NCBI RefSeq assembly: GCF_036641015.1
Contig: NZ_JAVWFO010000003.1
Span: forward strand, 3,382-67,381
Direction: 5' to 3'
Length of the DNA stretch: 64,000 nucleotides
Origin: Anaerorhabdus sp036641015
GTDB lineage: Bacteria > Bacillota_I > Bacilli_A > Erysipelotrichales > Erysipelotrichaceae
The notes below the pieces were generated by a model. It made no database searches, had not been told where the DNA came from, and was given only the letters and a program-made list of their open reading frames with translations. Made by a program: the position numbers and the translations under genes. Numbering within the stretch: position 1 is the first letter of the stretch; each line of letters starts with the position of its first letter. Shown piece by piece: positions 1 through 8,304 of the stretch.

Positions 1-2044
1 CCATTGTAGTAATAGCTGATAGAATACTTTTTTGTCGATCGCTTTTCTTGGTATTTTGCAAAAATCCTCGATCAAACTTAATGACATCAACCTCAACATC
101 TTTAAGCATATTGAGTGATGAATATCCACTTCCAAAATCGTCCATGGATACGTGTAATCCACTTTCATGTAATTTACGTATAAATTGATCCATTAATTGA
201 TAGTTATCAAAAATTACAGTTTCGGTTAATTCAATTTCGATTAAACTAGTTGGAACATTATAATGCTTAATCTTAGCAAGTATGAAATGTATTAAATCAG
301 GATTTATTAAATGCACTCTTGAAAAGTTAATTGATATTGGGACACATTCGATATTGTTATCAAGGCAAGTGCGTAAAAATTTTAAAGTCTTCTCGAAAAT
401 AATAAAATCAATATCTTTAATTAAACCTGTTTTTTCTGATAATGATATGAATTCACTTGGTGGTAGTATAGCACCTGATTTTGTACACCATCTTGCTAGT
501 GCTTCAGCACCAACTATCTTATTAGTATTAATATCTACTTTAGGTTGGAAGAATGGTGTAATTTCATCATCTTGAATAGCTTTTTCTATAGAACGTTTAG
601 ATTGTTCGTTTTGTATTAATTGTTTATTTAATTCCTTGTCAAAGAAAGCTACTGCTTTGCGATGGGTACCCTTAGTGCTCTTAGATGCCATGTTCGCTTT
701 ATCTACCATTAGATTTACATTTTCATCAAAATTAGTAATTTCATAAATACCAGCAGATAAATAAACTAAAATATTATTAACAGTGATTTCTGAACTAAAA
801 ATAGAGTTTAAACGAGATTCACTTGCATCAGTTAATAACATAACAAAGTGATCACTGTAGATACGAGCACACAATTCATTCTCTTTTAGTACACTAGCAT
901 ATAGTTGATGTATTATTGATAGAATTTCATCACCTGTAGAGTAACCATAATAATTATTTATATACTTGAAATTATCGACATCAAATGTAAAGATATAAAA
1001 CTTTTTATTAGGATTTTTTTGTAAAATATCTAGTAAATTAAATTGGAACTTTGTAAAAGTATCACGCCCTGTAACAGGGTCGATAAAGGCTAAACGAGAT
1101 AATTTCTTTTCTTGTAATTTACGAGAGTATAGGAAATAAGATGATGATAATAAGAATCCGATAAATAGTACGCATAATACAGCATAGAATATTTTAACAA
1201 CAGTTTGCACATTTGGTAATACTGCATCTTTTTGAATACTAGATACTAAATACCAATCATAAACTTTATCTAGAGGTGTATAGGTAGCGAATAGTTTAGC
1301 GTTCTTATAGTTAAGTTCCATAAACCCAGTTGCGTTATTTTCGATATCAGTCTTTAATGTTTTAGTTTCGTCAGGATTTTTTGGGTAAAGTAATCTAAAT
1401 AAGTTATCTGATTCAGGGGTGTAGTTTTCATCTTGAGAGCTGATGATAATATAGCCATCTCCATTAATAATGTAGGTATATCCTATATCGGAGTAAAGAG
1501 ATGCTGCACATAGGTTATACATTTGTTCAATTGAATATTGTCTTTGAATTGTACCAACAATTTCATTATCAATTGTAACAGGTGAACTTATTACGAATAT
1601 TGGTTCGCCAGTAGCTCTAGATATTAGACGATCAGATATATTACTTTCATCTGCCATGGCTATACGGAAGTAATTCCTTCCTGTTATATCGAGGGTGGCA
1701 CCGTTAGGGAAATATGCTGTACCATTAGGTAATGAAAAAAACAATTGAAATTCATTCTTTTCATTAGCATATTGTACAAAAACATCTTGTAAAGTACTGT
1801 TTTGTTGACTAAATCTTTCGGTTAATTGATTAGCGATAACAGCTAAATTATTAACTTCATTAGATAGATTTAGGTTAATTGCATCTTTATTTTGTTCGAC
1901 AATTTCAGTTAAATTAGTTTGAATATCAGATTTAAGAAGGTTTTGTGCGTAACTCATTAAGGAAATGATTGTCATAACTAAAACAGTATTAATGAAGATC
2001 ATTAATAGAAGTGGTATATTTTTAGTTAGCTTTGATTTATGCAT
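1..2044 (-). CDS. Cache-GGDEF(degenerate)-EAL c-di-GMP phosphodiesterase, 3' end beyond window
   Basis: The reading frame stays open from an ATG at 2044 to the left edge (681 codons visible), so the C-terminus is missing. An AGGAG lies upstream at 2056-2060. Order: membrane segment about residues 8-28, an extracellular sensor region of dCache type to about 280, a second membrane segment about 284-303, a GGDEF domain about 320-475, then an EAL domain from about 490. The GGDEF signature is replaced by YSDHF at residues 396-400, so diguanylate cyclase activity is unlikely. The EAL domain keeps EALARW (about 514), ELTET, DDFGSGYSSL and a lysine in VIKFD, which fits an active c-di-GMP phosphodiesterase. 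The likely role is ligand-gated breakdown of c-di-GMP at the membrane, opposing the two cyclases at 11.6-14.8 kb. The ligand is unknown. Confidence 0.88.
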   Translation of the reverse strand, partial: MHKSKLTKNIPLLLMIFINTVLVMTIISLMSYAQNLLKSDIQTNLTEIVEQNKDAINLNLSNEVNNLAVIANQLTERFSQQNSTLQDVFVQYANEKNEFQLFFSLPNGTAYFPNGATLDITGRNYFRIAMADESNISDRLISRATGEPIFVISSPVTIDNEIVGTIQRQYSIEQMYNLCAASLYSDIGYTYIINGDGYIIISSQDENYTPESDNLFRLLYPKNPDETKTLKTDIENNATGFMELNYKNAKLFATYTPLDKVYDWYLVSSIQKDAVLPNVQTVVKIFYAVLCVLFIGFLLSSSYFLYSRKLQEKKLSRLAFIDPVTGRDTFTKFQFNLLDILQKNPNKKFYIFTFDVDNFKYINNYYGYSTGDEILSIIHQLYASVLKENELCARIYSDHFVMLLTDASESRLNSIFSSEITVNNILVYLSAGIYEITNFDENVNLMVDKANMASKSTKGTHRKAVAFFDKELNKQLIQNEQSKRSIEKAIQDDEITPFFQPKVDINTNKIVGAEALARWCTKSGAILPPSEFISLSEKTGLIKDIDFIIFEKTLKFLRTCLDNNIECVPISINFSRVHLINPDLIHFILAKIKHYNVPTSLIEIELTETVIFDNYQLMDQFIRKLHESGLHVSMDDFGSGYSSLNMLKDVEVDVIKFDRGFLQNTKKSDRQKSILSAITTM

Positions 2045-2072
2045 ATTACGAATAAACTCCTGTGTTTAATTA

Positions 2073-2081
2073 ATTATAGCA
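2073..2081 (-). promoter_or_regulatory. Extended -10 for the EAL gene
   Basis: On the minus strand TGC-TATAAT lies about 30 bp before the ATG at 2044. No convincing -35 is visible, which is acceptable for an extended -10 promoter. Confidence 0.4.
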
Positions 2082-2145
2082 AAAAATGATGAAATAAAAA
2101 AGTTAAGAGATGTATCGCAATCTTTATGCAAGCTTAAAACCATGA

Positions 2146-2151
2146 TATAAT
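2146..2151 (+). promoter_or_regulatory. Probable -10 box for the tmk operon
   Basis: TATAAT sits 23 bp before the chosen tmk start. The -35 region is poor (TTTATG about 17 bp upstream). The box overlaps a possible TTG start at 2151, which argues for the later ATG. Confidence 0.35.
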
Positions 2152-2174
2152 TGATAAGAAATGATGGTGAATTT

Positions 2175-2807
2175 ATGAATAAAGGAATATTTATAACATT
2201 TGAAGGACCTGATGGTAGTGGAAAGACTACTGTTTCAACAGGTGTATATAAAAAACTTCAAGCTAATGGAATTGATGCGATTTATACGCGTGAACCAGGT
2301 GGAATTGAAATTGCCGAGGAAATACGTAAGATTATTTTAGATCCAAAAAATACTGCGATGGATGCTAAAACAGAAGCTTTGCTTTACGCAGCTAGTCGTC
2401 GTCAACATTTAGTTGAAAAAGTAAAACCAGCATTAGATGCAGGTAAAGTAGTAATTTGTGATCGTTTTGTTGATAGTTCATTAGCATATCAAGGGTGTGG
2501 ACGTCATTTAGGGATAGATGCGGTATGGGCAATTAATAATTTTGCAATTGAAGGATTTATGCCAACCAAAACAATTTATTTGGATTTAAGTGCTGAAGAA
2601 GGATTAAAACGAATAGAAAATAGAGAATTCAAGGATCGCCTTGATCAAGAAACTATTCAATTTCATTTGGATGTACAAGCAGGATACAAAGAAATTGTAG
2701 AACGCTTTAAAGAACGTATGGTTATAGTAGATGCATCTTTAAGTGTGGAACAAGTTATTGAGAATGCGACAAAGAAAGTGTTGGAAATAATCCATGATCA
2801 AGGATAA
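2175..2807 (+). CDS. tmk: Thymidylate kinase
   Basis: Phosphorylates dTMP to dTDP in the cytoplasm, the last step committed to dTTP synthesis. The P-loop GPDGSGKTT is at residues 11-19, and the DRFVDSSLAYQG motif that binds dTMP is present. At 210 residues it has the usual length. An upstream TTG at 2151 would add 8 residues but overlaps the -10 box, so the ATG at 2175, just after GGTGA, is preferred. It overlaps holB by 14 bp and heads the tmk-holB-ricT-rsmI run seen in Bacillus and relatives. Identification is firm. Confidence 0.95.
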   Translation: MNKGIFITFEGPDGSGKTTVSTGVYKKLQANGIDAIYTREPGGIEIAEEIRKIILDPKNTAMDAKTEALLYAASRRQHLVEKVKPALDAGKVVICDRFVDSSLAYQGCGRHLGIDAVWAINNFAIEGFMPTKTIYLDLSAEEGLKRIENREFKDRLDQETIQFHLDVQAGYKEIVERFKERMVIVDASLSVEQVIENATKKVLEIIHDQG

Positions 2808-3771
2808 ACTTGAGACTACACAACCCATAGTATTTAAAACACTAAGCAATGCCATAACTAATAGAAAGTTTGCTCATGCTTATCTTTTTACTGGGGTTCG
2901 AGGAACTCCTAAAAAAGAAGCGGCAACATGGTTTGCTCAGAATCTGGTGTGTGAACATAAAATAGATGGATTTGCGTGTGAAGTTTGCGATGAATGCAGA
3001 AGAATAAGTGAAAATAAATATGCTGATTTAATCTATTTAGATGGAACAGATGCAACAATTAAAAAAGATAGTATCCTACACTTGCAAGAGCAATTTTCTA
3101 AAACAGCTCTTGAAAAAAGTGGTAAGAAATTCTATATATTAGATATGGCAGAAAATGCCACAACTGAGGCATTAAATAGTTTATTAAAATTCTTAGAAGA
3201 ACCTAATGGGCAAGACACTCAAGCGATATTGATAGTTGATAGTATTGATCGATTATTGCCTACAATCATATCAAGGTGCCAAATTATTCCGTTTAAACCG
3301 TTAAATGTAGAACACTATTATGAAGATGGAATAGCTAGTGGATTAGATCCATTAGACAGTTATATATTAAGTCATATTGTGAAAGATGTTGATCACATGA
3401 AAGATACAAGTGAAACCGAAGAGTATCAAACAGGGAGAGTAGTAGCAGAAAGATTTGTATCGTTATTCGATGTTGATATCCACCGGTTCTTGGTTTGGTT
3501 TGAAACGGAGATACTAGGTAGTAAAGAAAAAGACAAAGAAATAGTAAAAATGATGTTAGAAATATTACTTATTTTCTTTAGAGATGTAGTATCGTGTCAC
3601 GAGGGACAAACAAGTTGGTTTGAAAGAGAAGTAATACGCATTAGAGACAAGAATTATCCAATTGAAAAGATTATATTAATACTTCTAGAGAGTAAAGATA
3701 AATGTAATCGTAGTTACAATTTGCAATTAGTCATTGAACAAATGATATATGAGATAAAGGAGGTTATGTAA
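2794..3771 (+). CDS. holB: DNA polymerase III delta' subunit
   Basis: AAA+ clamp-loader subunit of 325 residues, working in the cytoplasm with DnaX and HolA to load the sliding clamp. The N-terminal half has the clamp-loader fold: HAYLFTGVRGT in place of a full Walker A (GTPKKE lacks a good GKT/S, as in delta' proteins that do not hydrolyse ATP), a zinc-binding cysteine cluster (CEHKIDGFACEVCDEC), and the SRC motif near residue 165 (TIISRCQIIPF). It begins inside the end of tmk and its stop overlaps the next ATG by 1 bp, so translation is probably coupled. Confidence 0.93.
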   Translation: MIKDKLETTQPIVFKTLSNAITNRKFAHAYLFTGVRGTPKKEAATWFAQNLVCEHKIDGFACEVCDECRRISENKYADLIYLDGTDATIKKDSILHLQEQFSKTALEKSGKKFYILDMAENATTEALNSLLKFLEEPNGQDTQAILIVDSIDRLLPTIISRCQIIPFKPLNVEHYYEDGIASGLDPLDSYILSHIVKDVDHMKDTSETEEYQTGRVVAERFVSLFDVDIHRFLVWFETEILGSKEKDKEIVKMMLEILLIFFRDVVSCHEGQTSWFEREVIRIRDKNYPIEKIILILLESKDKCNRSYNLQLVIEQMIYEIKEVM

Positions 3772-4649
3772 TGGAAGAAACAGTTGTTAGTGAAATAATA
3801 GAAAGTTTTAAATATGTAATTTCAATACGTTTTAGAAATGGTAATAAATGTTATTCATTTGGTACTAATGATGAAACAATTGAATATGGAGATTATGTAG
3901 TTGTAGAAACAGCAAGAGGAGTTGAATTAGGTGAGGTTGTTAGTTCACTTAGGGAATTCAATCCAGAAGAAATTAGAACGCCACTTAAACCGGTCTTAAA
4001 TAAGGCTACACCAGAGGACAAAAAACAATATGCTGAAAATATTGAGCTTGCTAAAGAGGCATATAATTATTGTCAAAGTGAAATAACTAATTTGGAATTA
4101 GATATGAATTTAATAAGTGCTGAATATACTTTAGATCGTAGTAAAGTGTTATTTGTTTATGTAGCAGATGAAAGAGTAGACTTTAGGGAACTACTTAAAC
4201 GCTTAGCTGGAGGTTTACATTGTCGTATTGAATTAAGACAAATAGGATCAAGAGATAAAGCTAAAATCATAGGTGGAATTGGTCCTTGTGGAATGGAAAC
4301 TTGTTGTTCACGATTTATGGAAGAATTTGATGTTGTTTCTATAAACATGGCAAAAAATCAATTGCTAGCATTAAATATTCAGAAATTATCAGGGCAATGT
4401 GGAAAACTTATGTGCTGTTTGAAATTTGAAGATGATGCTTATAAAGAATTAAGACAAGGATTACCTAAATTAAATGCTCAAGTAGAGTATGAGGGTTCAA
4501 CTTATCGAGTAACATCAATGAATGTAATCGCAAAACAAGCTAAATTAGAAAATCGTGAAGCAGTTCAATTTATTTCTTTAGATGATTTAAAAGCAAAAGC
4601 TAAAGTAAAGAAAGTTGAACCACCTCAACCTAAGAAAGGGGCTGAATAG
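3771..4649 (+). CDS. ricT: PSP1 C-terminal domain protein RicT (YaaT family)
   Basis: A 292-residue PSP1-family protein. The cysteine-rich centre (GPCGMETCCSRF, then SGQCGKLMCCLKFEDD) is the family signature. In Bacillus the RicT/RicA/RicF complex carries Fe-S clusters and promotes RNase Y-dependent mRNA processing; transfer of that role here is inference from homology. The start ATG overlaps the holB TAA (TAATG). The gene order holB-yaaT-rsmI is conserved in Firmicutes, which supports the assignment. The tail is rich in Lys and Pro. Confidence 0.9.
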   Translation: MEETVVSEIIESFKYVISIRFRNGNKCYSFGTNDETIEYGDYVVVETARGVELGEVVSSLREFNPEEIRTPLKPVLNKATPEDKKQYAENIELAKEAYNYCQSEITNLELDMNLISAEYTLDRSKVLFVYVADERVDFRELLKRLAGGLHCRIELRQIGSRDKAKIIGGIGPCGMETCCSRFMEEFDVVSINMAKNQLLALNIQKLSGQCGKLMCCLKFEDDAYKELRQGLPKLNAQVEYEGSTYRVTSMNVIAKQAKLENREAVQFISLDDLKAKAKVKKVEPPQPKKGAE

Positions 4650-4651
4650 CC

Positions 4652-5503
4652 TTGGTTCATCGTCAAAAAAGTTTTGAAAATGAAATGCCTACATTATATC
4701 TAGTTCCTACTCCTATAGGGAATCTAGAAGAGATGACACCACGTGCAATTGAAATATTAAAATCGGTTGATGTAATTGCGTGTGAGGATACAAGAAATTC
4801 ACTAAAGTTGTTACAACATTTTGATATACATACACGTTTTGTGCAATATCATAACTTTAATGAACAAGAGTCATCGAAGGGGTTATTACAATTTTTAAAA
4901 CAAGGGAAAAATATTGCGATTATATCAGATGCAGGATATCCATTAATTAGTGATCCAGGACAAGTGATTGTAAATAAAGCGATTGGGCTTGGATATAATG
5001 TTGTTCCATTATCAGGGTGCAATGCAATGTTAAATGGATTAGTAGCTTCAGGATTAATTACTCAACCATTTGCATTCATTGGATTTTTGCCTGCTAATCA
5101 AAAAGAATGTGTTAAAACATTAAATCAATACAAGGGTTATCCAATGACTTTAATATTTTATGAAGCACCACATCGTATTGAAAAAATGCTGACAAGTGTA
5201 CTTGAAGTATTTGGAGATAGACAAGTATGTGTAGCGCGAGAATTAACAAAAAAACATGAAGAATTTATACGTGGTCTTTGTAGCGAAGTAATCGAAGAAG
5301 TTAAAACTGCCAAAGGTGAAATGGTAGTTGTGATTGAAGGATGTAGTAATGATCCAAAACCTGCTATTGATATGGGCGAAATTGCAAAACTTGTAGAGGA
5401 AGCAATTGCAGGAGGATTGAGTAAATCCGATGCGATAAAATCAGTAGCTAAATTAACGGGTATGTCCAAAAATGAGATATATAATTATATCCATCAAAAT
5501 TAA
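4652..5503 (+). CDS. rsmI: 16S rRNA (cytidine(1402)-2'-O)-methyltransferase
   Basis: SAM-dependent tetrapyrrole-methylase-fold enzyme of 283 residues that 2'-O-methylates C1402 of 16S rRNA. Signatures are LYLVPTPIGNLEEMT, ACEDTRNS, ISDAGYPLISDPG and the FYEAPHR segment. The start is a TTG at 4652, two bases after the ricT stop and about 10 bases after AAAGGGG. The N-terminal QKSFE stretch it adds is typical of Firmicute RsmI proteins, which supports it over the internal ATG at 4681. It is the last gene of the operon and is followed by a strong hairpin. Confidence 0.93.
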   Translation: MVHRQKSFENEMPTLYLVPTPIGNLEEMTPRAIEILKSVDVIACEDTRNSLKLLQHFDIHTRFVQYHNFNEQESSKGLLQFLKQGKNIAIISDAGYPLISDPGQVIVNKAIGLGYNVVPLSGCNAMLNGLVASGLITQPFAFIGFLPANQKECVKTLNQYKGYPMTLIFYEAPHRIEKMLTSVLEVFGDRQVCVARELTKKHEEFIRGLCSEVIEEVKTAKGEMVVVIEGCSNDPKPAIDMGEIAKLVEEAIAGGLSKSDAIKSVAKLTGMSKNEIYNYIHQN

Positions 5504-5557
5504 TATAGAAATCATATTATAAAGACTTAAATTCTTATAATATGATTTTTTCTATAT
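5504..5557 (+). terminator. Terminator after rsmI
   Basis: A long inverted repeat: TCATATTATAA pairs with TTATAATATGA around an AGACTTAAATTC loop, flanked by AAA/TTT and TATAG/CTATA arms, with a TTTTTT run inside the 3' arm. Confidence 0.8.
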
Positions 5558-5614
5558 TTATCAATAGTTATTGACTGAATAGTAAAGAAAAACCATATTA
5601 GTCTATTACTCTAG

Positions 5615-5644
5615 TTGATAATTGACTATAATAATACGTATAAG
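5615..5644 (+). promoter_or_regulatory. Possible promoter for the glycosylasparaginase-cutC pair
   Basis: TTGATA and, 18 bp on, TATAAG. Several overlapping alternatives exist (TTGACT at 5622, TATAAT at 5627), so the exact hexamers are uncertain. Confidence 0.3.
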
Positions 5645-5673
5645 AACATAATTTAATCAAAGGAGAATACGAT

Positions 5674-6642
5674 ATGTGGGGATTAATTGCAACTTGGAGA
5701 ATGTCCAAAGATGGTGTTGAAAAAGGCATTGAAACACTTAAGAGAAATGGTTCAGCTGGAGAAGCGATTGAGATTGCAATTCAAGAAGTAGAAAATTATC
5801 CGTTATTCAAATCCGTAGGATTTGGTGGTCTTCCTAATGAGGAAATGGAGGTTGAACTAGATGCAGCGTATATGGATGGGGATACTCTTGATGTAGGTTC
5901 AATTATGGCAATTAAAGATTTTGCAAATCCTATTAGTATCGCTAAAAAATTAAGTAAAGAAAAAGTGAATTGTGTTTTGGTTTCTAGTGGTGCGGAGAAA
6001 TATGCACAAAAAGCAGGTTTTGAAAGAAAAAATATGTTAACAAATCGTGCGCAAGCATTCTATAATGAAAAGAAACATCTTATTGATAGAAATGATCTAA
6101 AAGCATACGATGGTCATGACACAGTGGGTATGGTATGTTTAGACAATGATAACAAAATAGTTTCTGCAACTAGTACTAGTGGCTTATTCATGAAGAAGAA
6201 AGGTCGTGTGGGAGATTCTCCGTTAATTGGATCAGGGTTTTATGCTGATTCTCAAATTGGTGGTGCTACAGCTACAGGGCTTGGGGAAGATTTAATGAAG
6301 GGATGTATTTCATATGAGATTGTGCGTTTAATGAAAGATGGTTACTCTCCACAAGAAGCATGTGAAAAAGCAGTATTAGATCTTGATTATGAATTGAGAA
6401 CTCGAAGAAAAGAAGCGGGAGATTTATCGGTAGTTGCAATGAACTGTAATGGTGAATGGGGAGCAGCGACAAATATTAGTGAATTCTCCTGTGTAGTACA
6501 AACGGAAAAAGAAAATCTTGAAGTATATGTTATTAAAAATAATAATGGAATTATTGAAAAGATTGTTGCGGATGAAGCTTGGACAGAAGAATATATGAAA
6601 AATGAAATCGGTTATGTCGATGAAGAAAAGTGGGGTAAATAA
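5674..6642 (+). CDS. N4-(beta-N-acetylglucosaminyl)-L-asparaginase (glycosylasparaginase, Ntn hydrolase)
   Basis: A 322-residue member of the asparaginase-2/glycosylasparaginase family. These enzymes self-cleave before a threonine that becomes the catalytic N-terminal residue, and they hydrolyse the GlcNAc-Asn bond of degraded N-glycoproteins. The cleavage motif DGHDTVGMVCLD places the nucleophile at Thr150, followed by TSTSG and GRVGDSPLIGSG, which line the active site in this family. No signal peptide is visible, so it should act in the cytoplasm on imported glycopeptide fragments. An AAAGGAG precedes the ATG. The stop touches the cutC start, so the two are co-transcribed. Isoaspartyl peptidase is a less likely alternative because of the GRVGDSP segment. 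Confidence 0.85.
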   Translation: MWGLIATWRMSKDGVEKGIETLKRNGSAGEAIEIAIQEVENYPLFKSVGFGGLPNEEMEVELDAAYMDGDTLDVGSIMAIKDFANPISIAKKLSKEKVNCVLVSSGAEKYAQKAGFERKNMLTNRAQAFYNEKKHLIDRNDLKAYDGHDTVGMVCLDNDNKIVSATSTSGLFMKKKGRVGDSPLIGSGFYADSQIGGATATGLGEDLMKGCISYEIVRLMKDGYSPQEACEKAVLDLDYELRTRRKEAGDLSVVAMNCNGEWGAATNISEFSCVVQTEKENLEVYVIKNNNGIIEKIVADEAWTEEYMKNEIGYVDEEKWGK

Positions 6643-7374
6643 ATGACTACTATTGAAATATGTTGTGGAAGTTATGAAGACTGTTTAGCAGCTTATAAAG
6701 GTGGAGCGGAACGCGTAGAATTAAATTGTGCATTACATTTAGGAGGATTAACACCAAGTGTAGGTAGCTTAATTAAATCTAAACAAGATACGAATTTAAA
6801 AATCATAACAATGGTTAGACCGCGATCGGCAGGTTTTTGTTATAGTAAGGAAGATATTGAAGTCATGTTGATGGATGCCAAAATTCTATTAGAAAATGGA
6901 GCAGATGGAATAGCATTCGGGTTTTTAAATAATGATGGAACAATTGATATTGCTAATACCAAAAAAATGATTGATGTGATTCGTTTGTACCCAAATAAAG
7001 AAGTGGTATTTCACCGTGCTTTTGATTGTACCAAGGATCCATATGCTGCAATAGAAACCTGCATTGAACTTGGAATTGATCGCATACTTACTAGTGGGCT
7101 ACAAGCTAAAGCAGTAGATGGAATAGAATTAATAAAAGATTTAATGCTAAAGTATGGAGAAAAGATTGAAATACTTGCAGGAAGTGGAATAAATAATACA
7201 AACGCAAAAAAATTCATTGAAGATTCAAATGTTAAACAAATTCACTCATCTTGTAAAGACTGGAAAATAGATAATACAACAACAATGAATGGTGTAAGTT
7301 ATGCGTATCATCTGGAGAATGATTATGAAGTCGTGAGTGAAGAAAAGGTAAGGCAATTAATTCAAGGAATATAG
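6643..7374 (+). CDS. cutC: CutC-family protein
   Basis: A 243-residue TIM-barrel protein of the CutC family. It begins with MTTIEICCGSYEDCLAAYKG and contains the conserved MVRPRSAGFCYS and FHRAFDCTKDP segments. CutC was first linked to copper homeostasis, but its biochemical role is still debated. It starts directly after the glycosylasparaginase stop with no gap. The pairing with a glycan-degrading enzyme could mean that the real function is in amino-sugar or glycopeptide metabolism; that is inference. Confidence 0.88.
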   Translation: MTTIEICCGSYEDCLAAYKGGAERVELNCALHLGGLTPSVGSLIKSKQDTNLKIITMVRPRSAGFCYSKEDIEVMLMDAKILLENGADGIAFGFLNNDGTIDIANTKKMIDVIRLYPNKEVVFHRAFDCTKDPYAAIETCIELGIDRILTSGLQAKAVDGIELIKDLMLKYGEKIEILAGSGINNTNAKKFIEDSNVKQIHSSCKDWKIDNTTTMNGVSYAYHLENDYEVVSEEKVRQLIQGI

Positions 7375-7402
7375 TGGAATCGTAATGATTTCACTTTTTG
7401 TT
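7374..7402 (+). terminator. Terminator after cutC
   Basis: GTGGAATC and GATTTCAC pair with one G-U around the loop GTAAT, followed by TTTTTGTTT. The stem begins in the cutC stop codon. Confidence 0.7.
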
Positions 7403-7449
7403 TGACAAATACGTAACTAGTTACTATAATATTGGTAACTAGTTACGTA
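7402..7449 (+). promoter_or_regulatory. marR promoter with two identical palindromic operators
   Basis: TTGACA at 7402-7407 and TATAAT at 7425-7430 are separated by 17 bp. The perfect palindrome GTAACTAGTTAC occurs at 7413-7424, filling the spacer, and again at 7435-7446, over the expected transcription start. The copies are 22 bp apart, about two helical turns, and so lie on the same DNA face. With flanking bases the pair forms one larger symmetric element (ACGTAACTAGTTAC ... GTAACTAGTTACGT). A dimeric repressor bound here would block RNA polymerase. The obvious candidate is the adjacent MarR protein. Confidence 0.85.
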
Positions 7450-7460
7450 TGAGGTGTAAA

Positions 7461-7943
7461 ATGAAATTAAATCAACTTGCAAGAAAATTTGAAAACAATA
7501 GACTAAATCAATCAAAAGGGGCTTTTGCACAATTGTGTATAGTTCAAAATTTATTACAAACAATATTTGATAAGAGCTATGGTGTAATAACATTGAAACA
7601 ATTCATGTTAATGATTATGGTTAAACAAAGTTCAGAGTTTAATGAAGAATTAACGTTAACAGAGTATGGTAAGTTATTAGGGTGTTCAAGACAAAATGTT
7701 AAGAAACTAGCAGTTCAACTTGAAAGTAAAAACTTTGTTGTACTCAAGAAAAGTAAGCACGATCCTAGAGCATTAGCAATTGTAGCTAAAAATGAACTTC
7801 TTGATTATTTTAAAGAAATTGATGAGATAAACAATAACCAGTTGTTAAAACTATTTTCAGTATTGAGTGATTCTGAACTAACAGAATTATATAAAACGTT
7901 GGAAAAACTTCATGAAGGAATAGCGATATTAGATGAAGAGTAA
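7461..7943 (+). CDS. MarR-family transcriptional regulator
   Basis: A 160-residue winged-helix protein. The central part (EELTLTEYGKLLGCSRQNVKKLAVQLESKNFVVLKKSKHDPRALAIV) has the recognition helix and the DxR wing motif of MarR proteins. The ATG at 7461 follows GAGGTG at 7451-7456; the earlier ATG at 7449 lies in the operator and has no ribosome site. It is the first gene of a three-gene operon with a small FMN-binding protein and a flavodoxin-like protein, and the twin operators in its promoter point to autorepression. The effector is unknown; a redox-active or phenolic compound would fit the neighbours. Confidence 0.9.
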   Translation: MKLNQLARKFENNRLNQSKGAFAQLCIVQNLLQTIFDKSYGVITLKQFMLMIMVKQSSEFNEELTLTEYGKLLGCSRQNVKKLAVQLESKNFVVLKKSKHDPRALAIVAKNELLDYFKEIDEINNNQLLKLFSVLSDSELTELYKTLEKLHEGIAILDEE

Positions 7944-8304
7944 AATTATAGTTACGATGATTTGTATGATAATTATAGGATTTGTAGTAATTAACATACT
8001 AGCACAGACTGCAATAAATAAAGTAGAGATTAATGATATTAACTTAGTTGATGTGGCAAATGGTGAATACCAAGGGTATGCAGAGGTGGGACCGGTAAAA
8101 GTTGATGCAACAGTACTAGTTGATGATAGTGAGGTTGTTAGTATTGTGCTGAACAAACATTTAAATGGTTTAGGAAAAAAAGCAGAAAGTATTATAACTA
8201 AAATTATTGATCAACAGTCAATAAATGTAGATTCAATTTCTGGTGCAACCGCAAGTAGTGTATGCATAAAAAAAGCAATTGAAAATGCAATAGAGGGAGA
8301 ATAA
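7933..8304 (+). CDS. Membrane-anchored FMN-binding domain protein
   Basis: A 123-residue protein with one N-terminal membrane segment (about residues 5-24) and an outside FMN-binding domain. The SGATASS motif near residue 103 contains the threonine that carries covalent FMN in related domains of NqrC, RnfG and small extracytoplasmic electron carriers. It overlaps marR by 11 bp and the next gene by 1 bp. It probably shuttles electrons at the outer face of the membrane. Covalent flavinylation would need an ApbE enzyme, which is not in this window. Confidence 0.8.
   Translation: MKSKIIVTMICMIIIGFVVINILAQTAINKVEINDINLVDVANGEYQGYAEVGPVKVDATVLVDDSEVVSIVLNKHLNGLGKKAESIITKIIDQQSINVDSISGATASSVCIKKAIENAIEGE

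Noticed and set aside
282..575. Plus-strand frame of 97 codons
   Set aside because: It is antisense to the EAL domain of the minus-strand gene, with no ribosome site; a shadow frame.
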